Notes: generated by a model not told the origin, from the sequence alone. Shown: positions 1 to 6,322, numbered from the stretch's first letter. The stretch: DNA of 6,900 nt from Thermoflexales bacterium (GCA_030834835.1 JAUQXD010000694.1:1-6900); one strand, 5' to 3'. A program made the numbers and translations.

Positions 1-412
1 TGGGGCAGCGCCCCACTAACTCCAACCAGTGCTGGTCGATGGCAAAGCCGGTTTGCGCGGCCAGCCGATCGAGCATCGCCGTTAGATCGCAGCCCTCAAA
101 TTCGATCGTCGTCTGGCAATTGGCGCAGATCAGATAGTGCCCGTGTTCGATGGCGGTGGGGGCGAAGGCTTCACAGCCATCTTCCAGATGCACGCGGCGA
201 ATCGCACCCAGCTGCTCCAGAATCTCCAACGTCCGATAGACCGTCGTCAGCCCCAGGTCGGGGCACTCGCGTTGGGCTTTGGCAAAGACTTCGGCGGCGG
301 TCAGACGCGTGTTCGCCAGCGTCATCACCTCGACGACGGCCCTGCGCTGGCGCGTGAGCTTGTAGCCGTGTTGATTGAGTTGGGTGGTGAGTGTGTCACG
401 ATCGAGTTGCAT
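1..412 (-). CDS. Fur-family metal-dependent transcriptional regulator, partial (C terminus off left edge)
   Basis: Reading the minus strand from ATG at 412 gives 137 codons (MQLDRDTLTT...LELVGRCP) open to the window edge. The winged-helix DNA-binding domain covers residues 1-80, with the Fur recognition-helix signature TTVYRTLEIL at about 56-65. The dimerisation/metal domain follows: HGHYLIC (90-96), a CANC zinc knuckle (C96, C99), H128, and C136 that begins the second CxxC, whose partner lies outside the window. Only a few residues should be missing, since the family is about 140-150 aa. Such proteins repress iron, zinc or peroxide genes when metal-loaded; which metal cannot be decided here. 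The start at 412 has no Shine-Dalgarno, but a promoter predicted just upstream would give a leader of only about 5 nt. An in-frame ATG at 436 adds eight residues but lies inside the operator and between the -35 and -10, so I prefer 412. The usual sensor-site histidines appear to be missing (see findings). Confidence 0.93.
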   Translation of the reverse strand, partial: MQLDRDTLTTQLNQHGYKLTRQRRAVVEVMTLANTRLTAAEVFAKAQRECPDLGLTTVYRTLEILEQLGAIRRVHLEDGCEAFAPTAIEHGHYLICANCQTTIEFEGCDLTAMLDRLAAQTGFAIDQHWLELVGRCP

Positions 413-422
413 AGTGTTTGTG

Positions 423-445
423 TAATTGAAAATCATTTTCAATTA
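423..445. promoter_or_regulatory. Fur/Zur-type operator, perfect 23-bp palindrome
   Basis: Eleven base pairs on each side of C434 pair perfectly. The core TTGAAAATCATTTTCAA fits the 7-1-7 Fur-box layout (TGATAATnATTATCA) with one mismatch per half-site. From memory it also closely resembles actinobacterial Zur boxes (TGAAAATGATTTTCA on the other strand). It lies 11-33 bp upstream of the regulator start codon and overlaps that gene's likely promoter, so autorepression is the natural inference. It is about 280 bp from potA, too far to block that promoter directly. Confidence 0.85.
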
Positions 446-453
446 GGCGTCAA
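425..453 (-). promoter_or_regulatory. Probable promoter of the Fur-family regulator
   Basis: On the minus strand, TTGACG (453-448) is followed after 17 bp by TTCAAT (430-425), matching the sigma-70 boxes at 5/6 and 4/6. Transcription would start near 418, only about 5 nt before the ATG at 412, which explains the lack of a ribosome binding site by a near-leaderless message. The palindromic operator covers the spacer and the -10, so bound repressor would block polymerase. Confidence 0.5.
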
Positions 454-484
454 GATTGTAACACGGGCCGATGTAGGCGTCAAG
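444..484. repeat. 11-bp direct repeat TAGGCGTCAAG, two copies
   Basis: TAGGCGTCAAG occurs at 444-454 and 474-484, exactly 30 bp apart (about three helical turns). The first copy contains the predicted -35 box (TTGACG on the minus strand) of the regulator gene. It could be a small duplication or a pair of binding sites; function is unknown. Confidence 0.6.
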
Positions 485-519
485 GTTTTGATCGGTCCGA
501 CAGCAGTTCTCAATTTGGC

Positions 520-582
520 GAGGAGTCAGCGCGCCCACGCGCGGTTCACGCAAAACCGGCGTCTGGGGACGTCTGACTCCTC
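520..582. repeat. 10-bp inverted repeat with 43-nt loop
   Basis: GAGGAGTCAG (520-529) and CTGACTCCTC (573-582) are exact reverse complements. A smaller stem, CGGTT/AACCG (542-546 and 554-558), lies in the loop. It sits midway in the divergent intergenic region with no coding sequence around it and lies upstream of the predicted potA transcription start, so it would act as DNA rather than in the pot mRNA. The rest of 485-626 holds nothing else I can recognise. Confidence 0.45.
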
Positions 583-626
583 ATCGTTGAGCTGGCACGA
601 ATATTGCAGCTTACCCAAATTGTGTA

Positions 627-655
627 TTGCAGTGCGCCCCCCGCGATGCTATAAT
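627..655 (+). promoter_or_regulatory. Extended -10 promoter driving the pot operon
   Basis: A perfect TATAAT at 650-655 is preceded by TGC (647-649), which forms an extended -10 (TGn-TATAAT). A weak -35, TTGCAG (627-632), lies 17 bp upstream. Transcription should start near 662 and give a leader of about 60 nt before the potA start. A CGCGAT/ATCGCG dyad (642-647 and 654-659) brackets the -10, so this may also be an operator. Confidence 0.7.
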
Positions 656-721
656 CGCGCCCATTCTCATAATCACCGGCCTGATGGGCGGCAGACTCTT
701 TTATGAGGCAGGGGAGGTGGA

Positions 722-1825
722 ATGGCCGAATATGCGGTTGAATTGCGGGATGTCGTCAAGGAATTTGCGGATCCGGGCAAGGCCAGCGAGTGGGTGGCGG
801 CAGTCAACCACGTAACGCTTCAAATTCGTGATGGTGAGTTCTTCTCCTTGCTCGGCCCGTCGGGCTGTGGCAAAACCACCTCGCTGCGGATGATTGCGGG
901 CTTCGAACTCCCGTCGTCCGGCGAGGTTTTTATTCACGGCAAGCCGATGGGCAAGACCCCGCCGTACCAACGTCCCGTCAATACGGTCTTCCAGAACTAC
1001 GCGCTGTTCCCGCACATGACCATTGGCGAGAACGTGGCCTTTGGTCTGCAAATGAAAGGCGTCGAGAAAACCGACATCGAGCCGCGCGTCAAAGAGGCAT
1101 TGCGCATGGTGCGGCTGCCCGGCTACGAAAAGCGCAAGCCCCGGCAGTTGTCCGGCGGCCAGCAACAGCGCGTTGCCCTGGCACGGGCGCTGGTCAATCG
1201 GCCGGAAGTGCTCCTCCTGGACGAACCCCTCGGCGCGCTCGATCTGAAGCTGCGTAAGGAAATGCAGTTGGAACTGAAGACATTGCAGCGCGAAGTCGGC
1301 ATCACCTTCATTTACGTGACGCACGATCAAGAAGAAGCGCTCACCATGTCCGATCGGATCGCGGTGATGAATCGCGGCAAAGCGTTGCAGATCGGCCAGG
1401 CGGGCGATATTTACGAAAGCCCCAACTGTCGCTTTGTGGCCGACTTCATCGGCGATACCAACTTTATCGGCGGCAAAGTCAAATCTCAAGCCGGCCGATC
1501 GGTGATCGTAGCCCTGGGGGACGGCTCGACGTTACGCGCCGATTGCGATGGCAGCGTGGCGGCGGGCACGGAAGTCAGCGTGGCGGTGCGGCCGGAGAAG
1601 ATGAACATCAACTCCTCGGCTCAATTGGACAATGCCTTCAAGGGTCGCGTGATCAGCGTCGTGTACATCGGCACGGACACCCATTACGGCGTGAGCATTG
1701 CCAACGATCAGCTGGTGCGCGTGCGCGAGCAAAACAACATGCCCGGCTCACGGCCGCTGGCGCAGCAGGGCGACGAGCTGACGGTGAGCTTCGATGCCGC
1801 CGCCGCCCGGATCCTGACGGAGTAA
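722..1825 (+). CDS. potA: Spermidine/putrescine ABC transporter ATP-binding protein
   Basis: This 367-aa cytoplasmic ATPase powers polyamine uptake through PotB/PotC. All catalytic elements are intact: Walker A GPSGCGKT (45-52), Q-loop Q91 in VFQN, ABC signature LSGGQ (143-147), Walker B VLLLDEP (163-169, D167 and E168), D-loop GALD (171-174) and switch histidine H201. Residues from about 245 to the end form the TOBE-type regulatory domain (AVRPEKM at 288-294) typical of the PotA/MalK/CysA group. Length is close to the usual 360-380 aa. The start at 722 is supported by a purine-rich Shine-Dalgarno, GGGAGGT, ending at 718. potB begins 3 bp after the stop, so translation is probably coupled. 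On its own the ATPase could belong to another importer of this group, but the permease and binding-protein partners point to polyamines. It is the first gene of the operon and sits behind the extended -10 promoter. Confidence 0.95.
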   Translation: MAEYAVELRDVVKEFADPGKASEWVAAVNHVTLQIRDGEFFSLLGPSGCGKTTSLRMIAGFELPSSGEVFIHGKPMGKTPPYQRPVNTVFQNYALFPHMTIGENVAFGLQMKGVEKTDIEPRVKEALRMVRLPGYEKRKPRQLSGGQQQRVALARALVNRPEVLLLDEPLGALDLKLRKEMQLELKTLQREVGITFIYVTHDQEEALTMSDRIAVMNRGKALQIGQAGDIYESPNCRFVADFIGDTNFIGGKVKSQAGRSVIVALGDGSTLRADCDGSVAAGTEVSVAVRPEKMNINSSAQLDNAFKGRVISVVYIGTDTHYGVSIANDQLVRVREQNNMPGSRPLAQQGDELTVSFDAAAARILTE

Positions 1826-1828
1826 CCG

Positions 1829-2689
1829 ATGTTACAGAAACTCCGGGAAAACAAGTCGCTGCAGGGCACGCTGCTCGTTTCGCCGGCGCTGCTATGGATG
1901 ATCGCACTGTTGATCATCCCGCTTATCCTCATCGTGATCACGTCGTTCGGGCAGCGCGACGCCGACGGCAACGTGATCTATACGTTCACGCTGGACAACT
2001 ACATCCGCTTGATGGGCTACACCACGGATTGCGGCACCCAGCCCTCACCCTGTTTCAACTCGCTGTACGTGGACATTTTGACCCGCTCGGTCGGATTGGC
2101 ATTTGCCACGACCATTGCCGTCATCGTGTTGGGTTATCCGCTGGCGTACTTTGTGGCGCGCGCGCCCGTTAAGCGCCGCAGCACGCTGCTGTTCCTGATT
2201 TTGATTCCGCTGTGGACTAACTTCGTCATTCGCGTGTATGCGTGGATTCGCATCTTGCGCGCCTTCGATATGTTGTACACGCCCGAGGCAGTGTTGGTGG
2301 GTATGGTCTATGAATTCCTGCCGTTCATGATCCTGCCCATGTACACCTCGCTGGAGAAGATTGATCCGTCATTGTACGAGGCGGCGGCCGATCTGGGCGC
2401 GGGCGCGCTGCGGACATTCTTCCGGGTGACGCTGCCGCTGTCGCTGCCGGGCGTGGTGGCCGGGACGATCCTGGTGTTTGTACCCGTCATGGGCACGTTT
2501 GTCGTGTCCGATATTCTGGGCGGCAAGCAGTACGTGCTGGTGGGCAATCTGATTCAACGACAGTTCCTGGATGCCCGCGACCCGACGTTCGGTTCGGCCT
2601 CGTCCATCATCCTGATGCTGATGACGCTGGTCGTGATGATCATCTACACGCGGAAGTTCGGCTTCGGTGAGGAGATTGCCATCACATGA
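1829..2689 (+). CDS. potB: Spermidine/putrescine ABC transporter permease PotB
   Basis: This 286-aa integral membrane subunit forms half of the polyamine channel. About six hydrophobic segments are visible, near residues 14-40, 82-110, 117-140, 152-172, 203-229 and 257-273. The EAA coupling loop that docks on PotA is clear: EAAADLGAG from 184, ending in LPLSLPG at 202-208. Between the first two membrane segments is an outside loop with two cysteines, C68 and C75, which might form a disulfide. The start at 1829 follows GGAG (1819-1822) lying inside the end of potA. Its stop overlaps the potC start in an ATGA (4-bp overlap), so the two permeases are translationally coupled and likely made in equal amounts. 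Which subunit is B and which C is assigned by order, matching the potABCD order of E. coli. Confidence 0.93.
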   Translation: MLQKLRENKSLQGTLLVSPALLWMIALLIIPLILIVITSFGQRDADGNVIYTFTLDNYIRLMGYTTDCGTQPSPCFNSLYVDILTRSVGLAFATTIAVIVLGYPLAYFVARAPVKRRSTLLFLILIPLWTNFVIRVYAWIRILRAFDMLYTPEAVLVGMVYEFLPFMILPMYTSLEKIDPSLYEAAADLGAGALRTFFRVTLPLSLPGVVAGTILVFVPVMGTFVVSDILGGKQYVLVGNLIQRQFLDARDPTFGSASSIILMLMTLVVMIIYTRKFGFGEEIAIT

Positions 2690-3525
2690 GCAGCCGCCGA
2701 TCGCCCTTACTGACGTTGTTCACATTCATGGTGTATGTCTTCCTGTACGCGCCAATCGTGGTGCTGATCATCTTTGCCTTCAACTCGTCGCGGCAGAACG
2801 TGGTGTTTGAAGGCGTCGTCAATCGCGGCCCGTGCGGCCCGTTTTACTGGTTCTGCCAGCTGGCCAATAACCAGGACGCAATCGAAGCAGCGGGCAATAC
2901 GCTGGAGATCGCCATCACCTCGACGATCTTTTCGACCATCATCGGCACGATGGCGGCGCTGGCCTTGCAGCGCTACCGTTTTCGGCTGAAGTTTCTGTCG
3001 GAAGTGTCGCTGTACATTCCCATCGTCATCCCCGAAATCGTGATGGGCATCAGTTTGCTGGTGCTGTTCAATGCCGTGTTTACGGGATTGAACAATGCAT
3101 TTGGGCTGACGGGCGATGGCCGATTGGGGCTGGGTGTGGGCACGGTGATTGTGTCGCACATCGCGTTTAGTGTGCCGTTTGTGGTGTTGACGGTTCGCGC
3201 GCGCCTCCATAGTTTTGACAAGGCGGTGGAAGAGGCCGCGATGGACCTGGGTGCGAATGAGTGGGTGACGTTCTGGCGCGTGACGCTGCCGCTGATTATG
3301 CCGGGCGTAATCTCCGGCGCGATGCTGGCCTTCACGCTGTCGCTGGACGACTTCATCATCACCTTCTTTACCAACGGCCCCGGCTCGACGACGCTGCCGA
3401 TCTATGTGTACGGACTGCTGCGCCGTACCATTACCCCGGAGGTCAATGCGTTGTCCACGGTCTGGATTGTGGTAGTGTTGCTGGCGGTGTTGATGTCGCG
3501 CCGTTTGCAGCAGCGGAATGCTTAG
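2686..3525 (+). CDS. potC: Spermidine/putrescine ABC transporter permease PotC
   Basis: This 279-aa membrane protein is the second half of the polyamine channel. Hydrophobic segments lie near 9-31, 70-94, 104-130, 149-170, 199-222 and 255-272. The EAA loop is [12 protein letters not shown] from 182, with LPLIMPG at 201-207. [11 protein letters not shown] (218-228) is the conserved sequence typical of PotC/PotI permeases. As in PotB, the first external loop has a cysteine pair (C50 and C57). GAGGAG (2669-2674) lies 11 nt before the ATG, a long but usable spacing, and the 4-bp overlap with potB would aid re-initiation. The gene ends 84 bp before potD; that gap contains a nested hairpin. Confidence 0.94.
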   Translation: MSSRRSPLLTLFTFMVYVFLYAPIVVLIIFAFNSSRQNVVFEGVVNRGPCGPFYWFCQLANNQDAIEAAGNTLEIAITSTIFSTIIGTMAALALQRYRFRLKFLSEVSLYIPIVIPEIVMGISLLVLFNAVFTGLNNAFGLTGDGRLGLGVGTVIVSHIAFSVPFVVLTVRARLHSFDKAVEEAAMDLGANEWVTFWRVTLPLIMPGVISGAMLAFTLSLDDFIITFFTNGPGSTTLPIYVYGLLRRTITPEVNALSTVWIVVVLLAVLMSRRLQQRNA

Positions 3526-3534
3526 GGCAACACG

Positions 3535-3580
3535 CGCGCGGTAATCGTTGAGGCCGATCGGATCGGCCATCGGCCGCGCG
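3535..3580 (+). repeat. Nested hairpin between potC and potD
   Basis: The outer stem pairs CGCGCGG (3535-3541) with CCGCGCG (3574-3580); inside it GGCCGAT (3552-3558) pairs with ATCGGCC (3562-3568) around a 3-nt loop. No T-run follows, so it is not a standard terminator. It lies 18 bp before the potD Shine-Dalgarno. It may stabilise a processed 5' end of the potD message or trim readthrough, giving different levels of PotD and membrane subunits; this role is inferred. Confidence 0.6.
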
Positions 3581-3609
3581 AGACGAATCATTCTCTTGAG
3601 GAGGAGAAC

Positions 3610-4926
3610 ATGTTACATCGAAAGTCGCTCGAAAGAATCGTTATTGCCTTAGTCGCGCTCAGCCTGATCGTTTCGGCGTGCGCCCCGGCGGCCGCTCCGG
3701 CCACGCAAGCCCCGGCTCCCGCCCAACCGGCCGCACCCGCCGCCCAGCCCACAGACGCGCCGAAGGCTGCTGAACCGACCGCGGCACCTAAGCCAGCCGA
3801 GCCAGCAGCACCCGTTGGTGCGTTCGTATCCAAGCCCAGCGGCGCGAAGTTGGACAACGGTTTTGAATGTCCTGAGCCGCAGCCCAAGATGGACGTGACC
3901 TCGAAGGATTTGAACATCTTCGTATGGACGGAGTACATTCCGCTGGACGCCATCGACTGCTTCCAGGCTGTGTACGGCATCAACGTCAATCGCAAGGAAT
4001 ATTCGTCGAACGAAGAGATGTACGCCAGCTTGTCGGCAGGCAGCAGCAACTACGATCTGGTGCAGCCGACTGACTACATCGTGAGTTTGATGGTGCGCCA
4101 GGGCTTGCTGCAAAAACTCGATCACGCCAAACTGCCGGTGATGGCGACGCTCGATCCCAATTACCTGGACCTGTCGTTTGACAAGGGTAATGAGTACACG
4201 CTGCCCTATCAGGCGGGCACCGACGCGATCGTGTATAACGCCGACACCATCAAGGATGCGCCCAAGTCGTATGCCGACCTCTGGAAGCCGGAGTTCATCG
4301 CGGCGAAGCGCATGGTCATGCTGGATGATTCGCGCGTGGGCATCGGCGCGACGCTGTTGACGCTGGGTTACGATGTCAACACCACCGACGACAAGCAGTT
4401 GGAAGAGGCCAAGGCCAGGTTGTCGGAACTGGCCAAGGGCATTACGCTGTATGACAGCGACAGCCCCAAGACCGCGCTGATTGCGGGCGATGTCGATCTG
4501 GGCATTACGTGGACGGGCGAGGCGTTCCTGGCTGCACAGGAGAACCCGGCGATCACATTTGTGTATCCCACCGAGGGCGTGATCGTCTGGCAGGATAACT
4601 ATGCCATGCCCAAAGATGCGCCGCACGCCGATGCCGCGTATGCGTGGTTGAACTACACCATGCAGCCCGATCTGTTCTGGCTGATGCTGCGCGACTTCCC
4701 GTACACCAATCCCAGCCAGGGCGCGCTGGAGTATGCTAAATCCAGCACGATGAAGGTGTTGGATGTGGACGGCAATGAAACCACCCCGGCCGATTTGTAC
4801 ACGAAGTACATCGAGTCGCCGATTACGAATACGCCGCCCGAAGCGTTGAAGGCGGGCCACCGCATCGAGGACGTGGGCGACGCGCTGCCCAAGTACGATC
4901 AGATCTGGACGGAGATCAAGCAGTAG
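3610..4926 (+). CDS. potD: Polyamine ABC transporter substrate-binding lipoprotein
   Basis: This 438-aa extracytoplasmic receptor captures polyamine and hands it to PotB/PotC. A signal peptide (1-23) ends in the lipobox VSAC with C24 as the lipidation site. A Pro/Ala-rich linker follows (about 25-70), then the two-lobed binding domain (about 98-438). Residues matching E. coli PotD ligand contacts by eye are W106 and Y109 (WTEY), T154 and Y156, D240, W301 (TWTGEAF), and W327 and D329 (VWQDN). These support spermidine/putrescine-type substrates without fixing which. C87 (in ECPEPQP) and C117 are shared with the downstream paralog and could form a disulfide. The start is clear: AGGAGGAG at 3599-3606 precedes ATG by 3 nt, the strongest ribosome binding site in the operon, which suits the excess of binding protein that ABC importers usually need. 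A hairpin at 4962-5000 probably ends transcription. Confidence 0.94.
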   Translation: MLHRKSLERIVIALVALSLIVSACAPAAAPATQAPAPAQPAAPAAQPTDAPKAAEPTAAPKPAEPAAPVGAFVSKPSGAKLDNGFECPEPQPKMDVTSKDLNIFVWTEYIPLDAIDCFQAVYGINVNRKEYSSNEEMYASLSAGSSNYDLVQPTDYIVSLMVRQGLLQKLDHAKLPVMATLDPNYLDLSFDKGNEYTLPYQAGTDAIVYNADTIKDAPKSYADLWKPEFIAAKRMVMLDDSRVGIGATLLTLGYDVNTTDDKQLEEAKARLSELAKGITLYDSDSPKTALIAGDVDLGITWTGEAFLAAQENPAITFVYPTEGVIVWQDNYAMPKDAPHADAAYAWLNYTMQPDLFWLMLRDFPYTNPSQGALEYAKSSTMKVLDVDGNETTPADLYTKYIESPITNTPPEALKAGHRIEDVGDALPKYDQIWTEIKQ

Positions 4927-4961
4927 CCAGACCGTAGGTCACAAATCAGCGCATCGCGCTA

Positions 4962-5000
4962 CAGACTTCCGAGACTGCCCGACCGGGCCTCGGAAGTCTG
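4962..5000 (+). terminator. Hairpin terminator-like element after potD
   Basis: CAGACTTCCGAG (4962-4973) pairs perfectly with CTCGGAAGTCTG (4989-5000). Within it, GCCCG (4977-4981) pairs with CGGGC (4984-4988) after a 3-nt bulge. It is followed by the short T-rich ATTCTTTG, a weak tail for a Rho-independent terminator. It separates potD from the decayed copy and resembles the AGAC...GTCT palindrome at 6147-6210. Confidence 0.65.
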
Positions 5001-5032
5001 ATTCTTTGAAAGGGGAGTACACGAGGAAACGA

Positions 5033-6122
5033 ATGAATGAAACCAACCAACCGCGTTGTCGTGGCCAACATGGTCGCCGAAACCGTGTATTGAATGGCCT
5101 GCTGTTGATGAGTTTGGTGTTGACGGCCTGCGTGGGCGGCTCACCGGCCGCCCCGACTGCCACCCCGACTGCCGCGCCGCCCACCGCAGTTCCGCCTACG
5201 GCAACGGCCACCGGCCCTGCACCGATTAGACCCACGCTCCCGCCGTCGCCTCTCGCCACACCGACCTTTGCCCCTTCACCGTTAGCCGCGCCCGCGACTA
5301 CGTTTGTTTCGCAGCCGTCGGGCCACACCACCGAGTCGGGTTTTGTGTGCCCCGAACCGCAGCCGCGCGTCGAGGTCAGGTCGGACCAGTTGAATTTGTT
5401 TGTGTGGGCTGAGCATGTGCCTGCGGACATCGTGGAATGTTTCGAAGCGGTGTACGGGATCACCGTCAACAAATCGGAATACTCGTCGAACGAGGAGATG
5501 TACGCCAAGTTGGCAGCGGGCAGTTCGACGTTCGATGTGGCGCAGCCCAGCGATTACATCATCGAAGTGATGATTCGTACCGGCCTGCTGCAAAAACTCG
5601 ATCGAGCGCAGCTGCCCAATCTGACCAACATCGATCCGATCTATCGCGCCGCTCCCGGTGACCCTGATGGCGAATATTTAGCGCCCTATCAGGTCGGCAC
5701 GGAGTCGATCGTGTATAACGCCGACACGGTCAAAGAGCCGCTGACGTCGTGGCAGGATTTGTGGCGGCCCGATCTGGTCGATCGATTGGTGTTTGTCGAC
5801 GACGCGCGTTACGTGATCGGGTTGACGTTGCTCAGCGAGGGCCAAGATCCCAACACCACTGATCCCAAAGTGTTGGAGGCGATCAAACCGAAGTTAATCG
5901 AGTTGATCGCGCAGGTGCTCGTCTTTGACAGCGACAGTCCCAAGAATGCCTTGATTGCGGGTGCTGGATGCGGATGGCAACAAAGTGACGCCCGCCGAAC
6001 TCTACGCGGCCTACATCGCTTCACCGATCACCAATCCGCCGGCCGAAGTGATTCAAAACGGGTATGCCATGCGTGATGTTGGTGATGCGCTGCCGTTGTA
6101 TGATCAACTGGGACGGAAGTGA
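5033..6122 (+). pseudogene. Second potD-like binding lipoprotein gene, disrupted by internal deletion and frameshift
   Basis: The intact part encodes a signal peptide with lipobox LTAC (C33), a Pro/Thr-rich linker (about 35-90) and the N-terminal half of a PotD fold (FVSQPSG from 91, CPEPQP from 106, W125, Y175, D256). Over this stretch roughly half or more of the residues match the upstream PotD. At DSPKNALIAG (residues 301-310, ending at 5962) homology stops. It resumes in another frame at 5961 as VLDADGNKVTPAELY and runs through GDALPLYDQ to TGA at 6120-6122. The missing piece corresponds to residues 294-382 of PotD, about 269 bp, and includes the equivalents of W301, W327 and D329. The original frame instead ends at TGA 6074-6076 after about 37 unrelated residues (347 aa in all). 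A second 1-bp loss near 6111 spoils the final WTEVK. ATG 5033 follows GAGGA (5023-5027); a TTG at 5006 is also open but badly placed. Not expected to bind ligand. Confidence 0.85.
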
Positions 6123-6146
6123 AGACGGGGGCATTAGCCATTAGCC

Positions 6147-6210
6147 AGACCTGACAGGTTTTCAATGATCGCCGATCGAGTTTGATCTCGATCGAAAACC
6201 TGTCAGGTCT
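6147..6210. terminator. Large nested hairpin between convergent genes, likely terminator or interspersed palindrome
   Basis: AGACCTGACAGGTTTTC (6147-6163) and its exact reverse complement (6194-6210) form a 17-bp stem. Inside, GATCGAG (6174-6180) pairs with CTCGATC (6187-6193) around TTTGAT. The right arm ends in T and is followed by TT then GG, so plus-strand termination has only a short U-run. Lying between the potD pseudogene and the converging transporter gene, it could serve both. The symmetry is more perfect than most terminators, and it may belong to a repeated intergenic palindrome family. Confidence 0.7.
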
Positions 6211-6217
6211 TTGGAGG

Positions 6218-6322
6218 CGGATGTCTGTCTTCAGCGGATAGAGACAGCGGAGAATCGGATGGCTGATCGCGCGACTCGTATCCGTTTATCCGATCTGGTT
6301 ATCCGTTGAGGATGATTATCCG
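6218..6322. repeat. Cluster of CGGAT / ATCCG motifs
   Basis: Three CGGAT words (6218, 6235, 6256) are followed by four ATCCG words (6280, 6288, 6301, 6318) in 105 bp. Three of the latter are TTATCCG, the last spanning the stop codon of the minus-strand transporter. The opposite orientations allow several alternative fold-backs. This fills the otherwise empty region downstream of the transporter gene; function is unknown. Confidence 0.45.

Noticed and set aside
412..436. Alternative upstream ATG (436) for the Fur-family gene
   Set aside because: It is in frame but lies at the centre of the operator, between the predicted -35 and -10, so it would probably not be transcribed; kept only as a possibility.
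444..484. Start of a CRISPR-like repeat array
   Set aside because: Only two 11-bp copies with one spacer and no cas genes; far too short for a CRISPR repeat.
137..706. 189-codon open frame on the plus strand
   Set aside because: Its first half is antisense to the Fur-family gene and the rest runs through the intergenic region; composition is Arg/His-rich and no motif is recognisable.
701..1489. 262-codon open frame on the minus strand
   Set aside because: It is antisense to potA, whose Walker A, signature and Walker B motifs are all intact.
2707..3591. 294-codon open frame on the minus strand
   Set aside because: It is antisense to potC; the hydrophilic Arg/His/Gln-rich product mirrors membrane-protein codons, and potC has the EAA loop.
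3649..4860. 403-codon open frame on the minus strand
   Set aside because: It is fully antisense to potD, which has a clear lipobox, binding residues and ribosome binding site; the product is a low-complexity Arg/Gly-rich shadow typical of high-GC DNA.
5006..5032. TTG start for the second potD copy
   Set aside because: It would put a charged extension ahead of the signal peptide and has no ribosome binding site; ATG 5033 has GAGGA at a good distance.
5961..6122. Separate small gene in the new frame after the deletion
   Set aside because: The 53-residue product is colinear with the C terminus of PotD, so it is a remnant of the same gene rather than an independent one.
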